DNA from: Climacium dendroides | Taxonomy: Eukaryota; Streptophyta; Bryopsida; Hypnales; Climaciaceae | NCBI GenBank assembly: GCA_950106755.1 | Contig: OX467090.1 | Location: 8,246,001-8,310,000 of the forward strand | DNA length: 64,000 bases | Direction of reading: 5' to 3' | Shown here: one piece after another, positions 48,501-57,708 of the stretch | Layout: every line of letters begins with the position of its first letter | Position numbering within the stretch: position 1 is the first letter of the stretch | The notes under the pieces: model-generated | What the model was told of the DNA's origin: nothing | The model's input: only the letters and a program-made list of their open reading frames with translations | Database searches by the model: none | Made by a program: the position numbers and the translations under genes

Positions 48501-49978
48501 GTAACAATGGGCCAGGGAGAATTGACCCCCTCATTGCCCCAACCAAGGGAGAATCTGAAAATTTGCCTCCTATTTTGAGTTGTGTATTTTTATATTTCTT
48601 CACCACTACAACCTATATAACATTTAGTAGCAGTGAGAAGGCATGCCTTCCTTTAGACAAAATGATGTAGAATATTCCACACCCATCAAGTAGCTAACAA
48701 TCCACACGTCAAAATTGTCAAAAAATTGAAGCTCGCTCACCTAAGTACCTAGGACAAAATTGCAGTTAAGTTTAATAACAAAGTGGGTTACTAAAAAACT
48801 GCATTCAACTAGGTTAGAAACAAAATCAATATTAAAGATTAATTTTTTTATGAAATTGACATTTTGCTCATTGAAACTAATGCTTCAATTTCCTCACTAT
48901 GTTTTGAATGCCTTTCATGATTTGTAATTAGGGAATGAGAAGACAAATCTTTATATACATATGGGGTGGTAGGAGGCAAAGTAAACAATGTGGGATAAAT
49001 AAATTAAAGTTAGTAGGAGTTCAACCGCTTTAAGTCAAATAAAAGCAAGAATTCTATTTGAAGTAAAATTTTAGACCTCATTTAGTCATAGTAAAATAAA
49101 AAATTTCAAAAAAATTTGAACTAAAAAAATTTGGGAAATTTATATACATTTCATCTCCAAAAATCCATTTGATATTTCAAACCTCCAATTAAAAGTTATG
49201 GACAAATTTCAAAGAGGGGTTGGAAGGGACATTTTCTTTTACATCTTGAAACGTCCTCTCTAAATTTTGTCCATAGCTTTTGATTGGGGGCTTGAAATAT
49301 GAAATAGATTTTTGGAGGTGAAATTCAAATAGATTTTTCAATTTTTTTTAGTCCAAAGTTTTCTGAATTTTTTTTTTTATTATGACTAAATGAGGTCTAA
49401 AATTCTACATAAACATAATTTTGACATTTTGATAATAAGCGGTTTAGAACTTATTTTCAAATTATAATTTGAGGATTCATGGTAAAAAATCAATTTCAAT
49501 ATAAAAATGACATCTTCAACCTTTACTCCCTCAAATGTTTCCTAGTCAATTCCTTCATAAGGCTATTAAAATTATTTTTTAGATGACAGAGGGTTAAATA
49601 ACATTGGGATTTTGATTCAAAGGATTTTCATGCTGCTTGACAAATCATCTTAATGTTTCTTTGAATATTTGTTTGTTTGGTCCGAGATTTAGAAGGGAAA
49701 AAAAAGTGTAATCCATAAGTCCACTACCACAATCCTGACACTTGATACTGGAGCTTACTTTAATTCCTGCGTGGGTGTTTTTCGTGGATGATGCCTCCAG
49801 GGAAGGAAAGGCAACCTCTCTGAAGGCCACTGAATGCTATGCAATTTGGGGCCTCTAATTGCAAATATGAATTCGAAACTTCCAAATTTTTTCATGTGTT
49901 GCAAATATAAAATTCCAAAATTCCAGTGTTCTCCCAACGGGGCAATGAGGGGGTCAATTCACCCTGGCCGTAACAATG
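48501..49978. mobile_element. Non-autonomous Mutator-like element with target duplication
   Basis: The element 48,510-49,969 (1,460 bp) is flanked by the 9-bp duplication GTAACAATG (48,501-48,509 and 49,970-49,978). Its 31-bp terminal inverted repeats start GGCCAGGG(A/T)GAATTGACC, continue CCCTCATTGCCCC, and differ at a single base. A 9-bp duplication is typical of MULEs. No transposase is encoded. The interior holds a foldback element (49,019-49,450) and, at about 49,620-49,940, GC-richer text with 60-codon frames that could be captured host DNA, which is unproven. Confidence 0.85.
49019..49450. mobile_element. Foldback element, family H, nested in the Mutator-like element
   Basis: An inverted repeat spans nearly the full length. 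Left TTTTAGACCTCATTTAGTCA near 49,069 pairs with the inverse near 49,402. Complementarity continues through TCCAAAAATCNATTT and AAAAGNTATGGACAAA toward the centre. Outer arms (AACCGCTT and AAGCGGTT) extend it to about 430 bp. Confidence 0.75.
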
Positions 49979-51911
49979 GACCATGACAAAGGACAAATGT
50001 TTTACCCACTTTTTTCTTTGAAATTTTCTACAAAAAGTTTTGTTTTCGAAAGAAAGCAAGTGGACCATAAAACCTGTAGGATGCTATGCCAACGATCCTC
50101 CACTTTCCAAAAGCATTCATGTCATCCTCAAGGAAAGTTACACATTGCATCCATTTGGCTACTGCAGTACTGTATGAAAACGGAAACTTTGGATTCCTGT
50201 AGGGTATATCAAGGGGTTAAATTCAGGGTTTTCCAACGATTGGGGAAATCACACAAATAGAAGGACTAAGCTTATTGTAGTTGATTGCAAGGCTGGACAT
50301 GTAAAAATAAAAAATGAAAAAACTACAGTAGGATAAATTTGCCATTTGCCGCTCTTGTTGGTTGACTGGGCCATAGTCTTACTGTTCTGCTGCACATCCC
50401 CTGTTGCTAATCTGGATGATAAAATCATACCTCGTGTGAATTGCTGCACAGACTGAATGCTACTCTGGATGATAAATTGCACATTAAAGAATTGAAAACA
50501 GGCCCACTGAACCCACCGGCCTCATGTTGCGTGACTTTGGAACTATTCTGTGTTGCAGGAACTGGGGACTGACCAAATCCATGCCTTCCATGGATGCAGG
50601 TCATGAAATTCAGCATGCAGGGAATTTTATTAATTTCTCCTCCTACAATAGTATCATTCCACGTATTTAAAAAATAATTAAGAATTCTCATCCAACTGTA
50701 AAGGAGGATACCATTTCTGGCAAGGTCACCCCCCAAAGAGAACACAACTTAATTTGGTGGAAATGAACAAGTAGCTTGTTTTGTGTCCCAGAATGAAACC
50801 AGAAAACCCTCCTTTTGTAATCGGTACCTCAAGCAAATCAGCAAATAAATAAATAAATGAATGAATGAGTATGGAGTAAGTAATAGCGAAAAAAAGAAAT
50901 GAACAATTGAAAGCTTCAATCTTCAGTTTGGTTGGCAATAGAAAACCCCATTTCATGACAAGTTCAAATTTCGAATGTTTAGTATCTGCTTTCCCCCCAA
51001 CAAACAGGATGGAGGCACATTTCGGGCAGAAATTGTGAAAAACTTGCTTTTTTCTACTTTCTAGGGTAATGAGTAGAAAAAATGAAAAAAAATGAAAAAA
51101 CTTTTTCTTTATGTTTTTACAAATTTGTACTAGACTACTACCTTGAGAGTGTGCAGAAACTTTGACCACCTGGATTGAAAGATTTAGTGAACATCGTGAC
51201 CAAGTTTTGACCACTTGGTTGACCGTCTCACGAAGCTTTGACCACTTGTATTGTATTGACCATTTGACCAAAATTTGACCTCATATTTGTTCAAAACGTC
51301 ATGAACATCCAACCAAAATTGACTTCGTGTGTAACTATCCAAGATTTTTTTGTGTACATTGAACAATCATTTGGGGGTTAACCCTCAAATGTTCAACCTA
51401 TCAAATCTCCAATTTGGAGATGTCATAGCAGATGTGTTATTTATTGAAATTGCCCAAACAATGACTCAACAAAAAGCTCTGTATGCAGACCACAATTTTG
51501 TAGCTATTCATTTTCATCAAAATTCTTAGTTCAGAGACTTATAGAAATCAATTTGGCAGTGCTTACTTTGTAATATTGGTGCATTCAACCTGAAACATGG
51601 TTCAGTTTGCTGAGTTCAAAATTAACTTGATGAATCATTCTTACACACATGATCAATGTCAATTTCCTTATATTAGCAGATATATTCAGGGCATTGGCAC
51701 TTGTAAAGACAGGCACTTTGAAATCTAAATCTATACTACTCATGGTTAGTAAGGTAGCAGATCCAGAAATCACCCACCTAAAAGCTGAAACTGAAAATTT
51801 TCAGTAAATTTTGCTTGAAAGACAAATGGAATTGGCATCTAACCCAAATTGTTTCATATTTCTTGGAGCTTTGTAAAATTAGTTATAAAATTTTGAAGTT
51901 GAAATGACATA
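49979..51911. other. Spacer with GC-richer patch and a TTGAC cluster
   Basis: About 50,250-50,640 on the minus strand reads GRHGFGQSPVPATQNSSKVT and QSVQQFTRGMILSSRLATGD in two frames, which might be broken exons of a Gln/Ser-rich protein. No family is recognised. A 181-codon minus frame (50,726-51,271) begins inside a repetitive stretch and has no motif. Neither is called a gene. Confidence 0.4.
51161..51325. promoter_or_regulatory. Cluster of TTGAC cores (possible W-box repeats)
   Basis: About eight TTGAC cores on the plus strand within 165 bp, mostly as TTTGACCAC or TTGACCA. TTGAC is the core bound by WRKY factors. No gene start is close, so a function is speculative; it may be only a degenerate short repeat. 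Confidence 0.35.
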
Positions 51912-52033
51912 GGGCTCTAAAATTGCCCACCTCCTAAAGTGTACATTGTTCGTGCACTGTTGAAGGATATGAAAAAGCAATATGTACACATAATGTACAT
52001 TTGAAGATGTGGGCTGTACAATTTTAGAGCCTG
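51912..52033. mobile_element. Inverted-repeat element, family G, second copy
   Basis: Left GGGCTCTAAAATTGCCCACC, and right, read inward, AGGCTCTAAAATTG followed by CCCACATCTTCAAATGTACAT. Flanked by the same longer repeat text as 19,609-19,710, here inverted. Confidence 0.65.
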
Positions 52034-52903
52034 TGACCTTACTCAATGTCACGAAATTGATGTTAACCCGCAGGTTAATATTTTTGCTTCATGAACCACG
52101 CTGCCCGTCAAATCCCTTCTTGTCACCGTTCGTCAGGTATTTATTTTAATATAGATACCCGAAATAGTGTGGCTCCAGTGATCAGAACATCATCATCACA
52201 GGTTTTAAGAATTCAATTAACCCTTGGGCTACTTTAGCTACACATAGTTTATGTTTGAACGTTCAATTTGGACCAAATTTACTCGGCCTCTAACATAGTA
52301 CCTGTAATGTAGTATACTTTAAAAGCACCCATGCTCTAAAAACAATCAAGACACAAAGGTACATTTAGTTTTCTTCAATGTATCAGCAGTGTGTACATTT
52401 GAGGAGGTAGTTGGTTTTAGTGACCACAACGTTTCAACTTCAGAAATTTGTAACTAATTTCCAAAAAGTTCAAAAAATATGAAACAACTTGGGTTAGATG
52501 CTAATTCCATTTTTCTTTCTATGAAAATTTATTGAAAATTGTTTCAAGGAATTCAGCTTCCCCAAAATGTAATCAGCTTTTGAATGGTCACTTTAAGAGC
52601 AGACTATGTTTAGTTGTGGCATCCAATGAAGTTCTCACTCTTCACTCCTCAGCTTTAGATTAGTTCATCGAGTCTCTAATCAGTGAGACTTCTCTTTTTT
52701 AAGTTGTAACCTTCATTATCTAATCAGATTATCAGACCTCTCGTCAGTGGTGCACATTCTCATGAATCTGGAGTTCTGGACCTCTGAAATACAATATATA
52801 AAAAAATGGCCTCTTTGACTGCAACTGTCAGTTTGCTAAATTTGTTTTGACACATGTTTCAACATTCTTAGTCCGCACCACTGAGGTAGGAGCAGTTTGT
52901 TTT
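52034..52903. other. Spacer beside the copia element
   Basis: Contains a partial family G repeat at about 52,385-52,545 (TACATTTGAGGAGGT, then ATGAAACAACTTGGGTTAGA). No gene. Confidence 0.5.
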
Positions 52904-53100
52904 TGTTGCGAAGGAAGCAGAGCATAGACACAGAAAATATATAATGCAATAAGAAGTTCTCAAAGTAAATCACCCATTAGGGTTACATGATCATATATAG
53001 GAGGTATCACTAGTAGTGTCACTAGTAGTGAGATCTACTTTTACCTTATCCTAAGTCTCACTTAACCTAAGTTAACTGGGATCGTTATCTTATCTCAACA
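52904..53100 (-). repeat. Long terminal repeat (3' LTR of the copia element)
   Basis: 197 bp, same sequence as 56,450-56,646 as far as read. It includes a TATATA box on the minus strand (about 52,993-53,000) and the direct repeat TCACTAGTAGTG twice (53,008-53,031). Confidence 0.95.
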
Positions 53101-53110
53101 CTCCTCCTCG
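53101..53110 (-). other. Polypurine tract
   Basis: On the minus strand GAGGAGGAG directly precedes the 3' LTR, where plus-strand DNA synthesis is primed in LTR retrotransposons. Confidence 0.8.
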
Positions 53111-53191
53111 ATCCCGGGTTACCTCATTAAAAAACTTAACTGTGACAAAAACCTTTATAAGGAAAATTCACAGAAAGAAAAAGAGCGTAAC

Positions 53192-54165
53192 CTAATGTGT
53201 AACTAGATCTTGAAGAGATCTCATGCCAGCTTCTTGAACCAATCGTTTGTGAGTGTAAGCAGGGAGTGCCTTTGTAAGTATGTCAGCAATGTTGTTGGAG
53301 GATTGAACTTTCTTCACTTCAATTTCTCCTGATTCAATAAGGTCTTGGGTAAATCCAAAGATTTGTGGACTGATGTGCTTCGTTCGATCAGCCTTGATGA
53401 ATCCACCTGTAACTTGCGCCACGCATGCTGCATTATCTTCAAAAATCGTTGTCGGTTGTGTACTGTTGCTAAGTTCACATTGATCTGAAATGATCTTGTC
53501 AATTGTCCGCAACCAAACTACTTCTCTTGTCGCTTCATGGAATGCAATTAACTCCGCATGGTTGGTTGATGTTGCAGTCATTGTCTGCTTCACAGACTTC
53601 CATGATATGGGTGCGTTGTTACGTAGGAAGATATAACCTGTCTGGGACTTGCCCGTGTTTTCATCCGACTTGAAACCAGCATCTGCATATCCAACTAAAT
53701 TTGATGGTCCAGTCTTTGTATAATGAAGTCCTAAGTCTTCTGTTCCGCGAAGATACCTAAACAGATGCTTGACTCCATTCCAATGTCGCATCGTGGGCTT
53801 CTGACTATACTGAGCTAACACGCTTGTTGCAAATGATATATCTGGCCGAGTATATGTAGATAAATATAACAAAGCTCCGACTGTTGTGAGGTACCGTTTG
53901 CTATCATATGCCTCCTCCTCCTCCTCCTCGCAAGGTCGGTATGGGTCATCATTTGTCTTGCTTCGATCGATCATGGGAGCAGATAAAGGATTTGCTTGGT
54001 CCATCTTGAAATTCTTGAGCAACCGTTGAGTATACGCAGTTTGGTGAAGAAATATACTTCCATTGGGCAGATGTGTAATTTCTAAACCAAGACAAAAAGA
54101 AGTGCGGCCAAGTAGTTTCATTTCAAAATGAGTTGTTAGTAATGTTACCGTTTGGCGGCAAGTTG
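53192..54165 (-). pseudogene. copia reverse transcriptase C-terminus and RNase H, separated by deletion
   Basis: Open for about 320 codons in a frame one base off from the upstream polyprotein. It starts in LLTTHFEMKLLGRTSFCLGL, the part after the catalytic YVDD motif, which is absent. It continues with TVGALLYLSTYTRPDISFAT and SVLAQYSQKPTMRHW, then RNase H with Asp in VGYADAGF, Glu in STNHAELIAF and Asp in FEDNAACV. It ends IADILTKALP and a short tail. An Asp/Glu-coding GAG run lies near 53,916. With no start codon of its own at the proper place and no fingers/palm region, it is not functional as an enzyme. Confidence 0.9.
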
Positions 54166-56366
54166 AGGGCGTACCTGAGTAATGTAGCTGCATGTAGAAC
54201 TGCATGTCCCCACATTGTAGGAGGCAACTTGGCATGGATCAATAAAGGCCGAGTGATGAGTTGAATCTTCTTGATATAGGCCTCCGCCAATCCATTTTGT
54301 GAATGTTCATATGGTACAGAGTATGTAAGTGAAATCCCATTAGCAGTACAATAATCCTCAAAAGCATGAGAGCGAAATTCTTGGGCATTGTCCATCCTCA
54401 AACTCTTCACAGGATAGTCCGGATGATGAGTCCGAAACTTAATAATCATAGCCAAAAGCTTTGAAAACACCATGTTTCGGGTGCTAAGCAGGGACACCTC
54501 CGAGTGTTTGCCTGAAGCATCAACAAGCACAAGAAAATATCGAAATGGTCCAGAAGATGGAGTAATTGGTCCGCATACATCACCTTGTAGACGTTGTAAC
54601 ATAGGAGGGAGTTCCGTTGGTAGCTTCCAATGTGAAGGGCGCTTAATAAGCTTTCCTTGTGAACATGCCGCGCAGCTCCCAACCTTGTCAGCATCACTGG
54701 TGCACAAATTGTGTCCTTCCAACAAAGGTAACATCCTCCTCAACATAGTGGTGCCTGGATGGCCCAACCGACTATGCCACAATCCAGTCTTAGCTGTAGA
54801 GGGGGGTATCAAAGCAGAGTTGCTCTCACATACTAGTCCATCGACTCCTGCTTTCGCAGTGGCAAGGGACTGTCGGCCTTGCCTGAGTTCCCGGTACTCT
54901 TCATCATCTCCTACCGAAGTAGAGAAGTGGAAAGCTGACTCCTTAGGAGGGCTTATCAATAACTCGTATAGGCCAGTAACTCCTGCGTTAGCGGTGGCAA
55001 GGAGTTGCTGACCTTGCTTGAGTTCCAATACTTCTTTATGGTCATCCAATGCAGTGGAGACATCCATCCCATTAGCCCGTAAATCACGGTAGCTGATCAG
55101 GCTCCGGGGGGCATCAGGGGCATACATTGCTTTTTCACACAGGAGGGGGGTCCCCCCAGGCAATACTATAGTTGCCTGGCCCTCTCGGAACCGAAAGTTC
55201 CGACTTCCAGCAATTGTGACGATATCACAAGTCTGCCAGGTTCTATCACGGCTAGCAAACGTGAAATATTTCGGATTTCTAAGAATTGTATGCGTCGTGG
55301 CACTATCTATAAGAGCTACATCTGTAGGAGCTAACTCTTTAGAGATATGCACCATGTAATTTTCAATATTTACATTGGAAGAGGAAGGAGCGTCGAGCGA
55401 ATGAGCCTCCCTCTTTTCATTTCTAAATTTCTCTAACTCTTTGTACATACTTACAAAGTACTCAGGAGTGCGGCAGTATCGAGCAATATGCCCTTTACGG
55501 CCACACTTGTGACAAGTACGATCGTCACGTGAAAAGGATGACTTCCTATCGAAGATTCTATCAGAAGATCTATCGTTCAATTGAGAAGAGCGATAATCAC
55601 GATTAGAAAAACGATCTGAGTATCGATAGACTCTATCAGAGGAGGATTTATAAGAGTTTGACTTATCTCTAGGGTGTTGCCGATTTGGCAACCGTTGTTG
55701 TTGTTTCCTTGTTCCTCGTGACTGCTGTCTCGAAATCTCAGAAGTGTGAGCCTCTCTAGCGGGTTTTGCTTCTGCGTTTTTAAGTAGAAGCTGGTGCTGT
55801 TTTTCAGCAAGCAAGAGATAAGACATTAGTTCGGAATGTGTCGTAAACTTCATATTCCTATACTGTTGAGCTAGGAGGGCAGAAGCAAGAGGAAAAGTAG
55901 ATAGGGTTTTATCTATGAGTTCCCTATCTGTAATCCTATCTCCACAAAGACGAAGTTGAGCAGTAATACAATGCAATTCAGCATTGAAGGAAAGGAAATC
56001 AGGGAAATCAAGGATACGAAGAGCAATCCAATCACTTCGAGCTTGGGGAAGAAAGATAGTGCGCTCATGATAAAACCGAGCGTGAAGTTGACGCCATAGC
56101 TCCGCCGGGTTGTCAACTTGGATGTATTGCTGTCGAAGAGAGGTGTGAAGGTGGCGGCGAAGAACAAGCAAAGCTTTCCACTTGGATGACATTGGAAAAT
56201 CCTCCTCTGGTTCATCATCGATCGCATCGTCCAACTCCTCCGAATAAAAGTACGCTTTCACATCTATACTCCACTCCATGTAATTGCTACCATCTGCTTC
56301 AAGAGCATCAAACAAAAGTGGTTGTACCCGGGAGTTATTCTCCCGCGGTGACTTCTTATCCGTCAT
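54123..56366 (-). CDS. copia Gag-protease-integrase polyprotein, truncated by deletion
   Basis: From ATG at 56,366 (MTDKKSPRENN), 747 codons. The open frame extends into the LTR without an ATG, so this start is preferred. Approximate order: Gag core 15-200; basic Arg/Ser/Asp-rich stretch 200-280; zinc knuckle CHKCGRKGHIARYC near 284-297; protease motif LIDSATTHTIL near 350; integrase H-H-C-C (LWHSRLGHPG ... CAAC) near 529-565; catalytic Asp in GDVCGP, Asp in RMDNAQEF and Glu in NGLAEA. The frame stops at NGNITNNSF, just past the deletion junction, in sequence read out of frame. Odd: the segment ELKQGQQLLATANAGVTGLY is followed about 40 residues later by a near repeat, ELRQGRQSLATAKAGVDGLV, a small internal duplication. 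Gag and protease could still be made. Confidence 0.9.
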   Translation of the reverse strand: MTDKKSPRENNSRVQPLLFDALEADGSNYMEWSIDVKAYFYSEELDDAIDDEPEEDFPMSSKWKALLVLRRHLHTSLRQQYIQVDNPAELWRQLHARFYHERTIFLPQARSDWIALRILDFPDFLSFNAELHCITAQLRLCGDRITDRELIDKTLSTFPLASALLAQQYRNMKFTTHSELMSYLLLAEKQHQLLLKNAEAKPAREAHTSEISRQQSRGTRKQQQRLPNRQHPRDKSNSYKSSSDRVYRYSDRFSNRDYRSSQLNDRSSDRIFDRKSSFSRDDRTCHKCGRKGHIARYCRTPEYFVSMYKELEKFRNEKREAHSLDAPSSSNVNIENYMVHISKELAPTDVALIDSATTHTILRNPKYFTFASRDRTWQTCDIVTIAGSRNFRFREGQATIVLPGGTPLLCEKAMYAPDAPRSLISYRDLRANGMDVSTALDDHKEVLELKQGQQLLATANAGVTGLYELLISPPKESAFHFSTSVGDDEEYRELRQGRQSLATAKAGVDGLVCESNSALIPPSTAKTGLWHSRLGHPGTTMLRRMLPLLEGHNLCTSDADKVGSCAACSQGKLIKRPSHWKLPTELPPMLQRLQGDVCGPITPSSGPFRYFLVLVDASGKHSEVSLLSTRNMVFSKLLAMIIKFRTHHPDYPVKSLRMDNAQEFRSHAFEDYCTANGISLTYSVPYEHSQNGLAEAYIKKIQLITRPLLIHAKLPPTMWGHAVLHAATLLRYALNLPPNGNITNNSF

Positions 56367-56449
56367 AGCTATTGTAGCTAAAGACAATAGTGGAAAAGAA
56401 AATAGAAAAAAGAGAATAGCAAAACGAAAGACAAATCGTGCTGATAACG

Positions 56450-56646
56450 TGTTGCGAAGGAAGCAGAGCATAGACACAGAAAATATATAATGCAATAAGA
56501 AGTTCTCAAAGTAAATCACCCATTAGGGTTACATGATCATATATAGGAGGTATCACTAGTAGTGTCACTAGTAGTGAGATCTACTTTTACCTTATCCTAA
56601 GTCTCACTTAACCTAAGTTAACTGGGATCGTTATCTTATCTCAACA
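56450..56646 (-). repeat. Long terminal repeat (5' LTR of the copia element)
   Basis: 197 bp. In the element's own direction it runs from TGTTGAGATAAG to CTTCGCAACA, with a TATATA box in the middle that should drive transcription leftward. Just inside lies CGTTATCAGCACGA, a likely primer-binding region. The tRNA is not identified with certainty. Confidence 0.95.
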
Positions 56647-57708
56647 GTTTTTATTTTTTATATTATTATTTTGGAGAAGTAGCCAGTTGTTTCTTTACTC
56701 ACAATTGGTGAAATGCATATCAAAACTAGGTGATCACTAGGTAAACTTTGACTATTGGTCTTAAGAATACTAAAAGTAGAACCTTTCTAAAGTAGTAGGA
56801 CAAGGAATGTTTGCCGAGAGGTTAATTGATTTATAGAAGGTTTGCACATTCAAGAATTTGCAATCTTTATACAAATGACGTTGTTTGGGATGCGTATTGG
56901 GTTGGTTCTATGGGCAAGTTGTTAGAGACACTTGTCAATCTTGAAATACACAATACCTTCCCTATTGCACGTAGTGTTCCAAAGGAGGCCTGGCTCTTCC
57001 CAAGGAGCTTCGGCGAGCTAGAATGAGAAAGAACGTCGTTGTGAGTCGGTTATGAACCAGCTTGGGGCACCAGGTTTACCGGGCAAGCAAACAAAAAGCA
57101 AACGATGCTTATCGATCAGGAACTTGTCTCTATTTGCGTCTAAAAGAATGACAAAAATAAAATATAAATCTAAGTTTATGCATAGACACGTACTGCCAAG
57201 GCAAGCTACTTCTGAACATGGGTGAGTCTATTCCCGGTACAGTGCTTGGCCTCTCCAACTGTCGGCTCGTCCTCACCCGGAGCCACAACTGCCTGCTCGT
57301 CGCGTCCTCACCTGTCTGCATTCAGTTCCTTCTGCTTTTCTCGCCATTCATTGTTACTCTTCTAGAATCCAGATTCTCCCAGTCAGGTGGAAGAGTTTCA
57401 AAATTATGATTAGAGGACGATGGCAACAATGGATTCCAAATTCTGTCGTGAAGACTTCTGTTTCTGAGACTCGATCAATGGTTCGCTAATTGCTTTTCGT
57501 TTCTCCCTTCTCGCAGAATTTGAGTCTGCGGCTTGTCGACGTGAGTGTTTGGTTTTCTGGGATTACATATTATTGAGGGCAGATTTTCTTCAACATGCAA
57601 GAGGCAAATTTAGGATTGACGGAGGTAGCGTGGTCACAGTGAGCGCGATGCTGTACTAGCTTTGATCACTTTGGTGGAGATGGCGTGTTCGAATTCATTC
57701 TTAGTCTC
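56647..57708. promoter_or_regulatory. Upstream region of the fusion gene (5' UTR and promoter)
   Basis: It lies between the copia element and the ATG at 57,709. GC rises from about 56,980. A plausible donor (GAC then GTGAGT) at 57,541 could mark a 5' untranslated intron, but no acceptor is certain. A short ATG frame at 57,679 (14 codons, overlapping the main start) could act as an upstream frame. No clear TATA box. Confidence 0.4.

Larger units (their letters stand above)
52904..56646 (-). mobile_element. Ty1/copia LTR retrotransposon, internally deleted
   Basis: The 3,743-bp element lies on the minus strand. LTRs of 197 bp (52,904-53,100 and 56,450-56,646) begin TGTTG/TGTTGAG and end CAACA, and look identical. 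GTTTT is duplicated at 52,899-52,903 and 56,647-56,651. Gag, protease, the zinc-binding and catalytic part of integrase, the end of reverse transcriptase and RNase H are present in copia order. The end of integrase and most of reverse transcriptase are missing at about 54,130-54,175. Intact copia elements are usually near 5 kb. Identical LTRs show very recent insertion. It cannot make its own reverse transcriptase. Confidence 0.95.

Noticed and set aside
50726..51271. 181-codon minus-strand frame
   Set aside because: It runs through a TTGACC-rich repetitive part and AT-rich text, with no motif and no conserved-looking segment.
54472..55011. 179-codon plus-strand frame
   Set aside because: It lies opposite the copia polyprotein, whose frame has clear protease and integrase motifs; it is a shadow.
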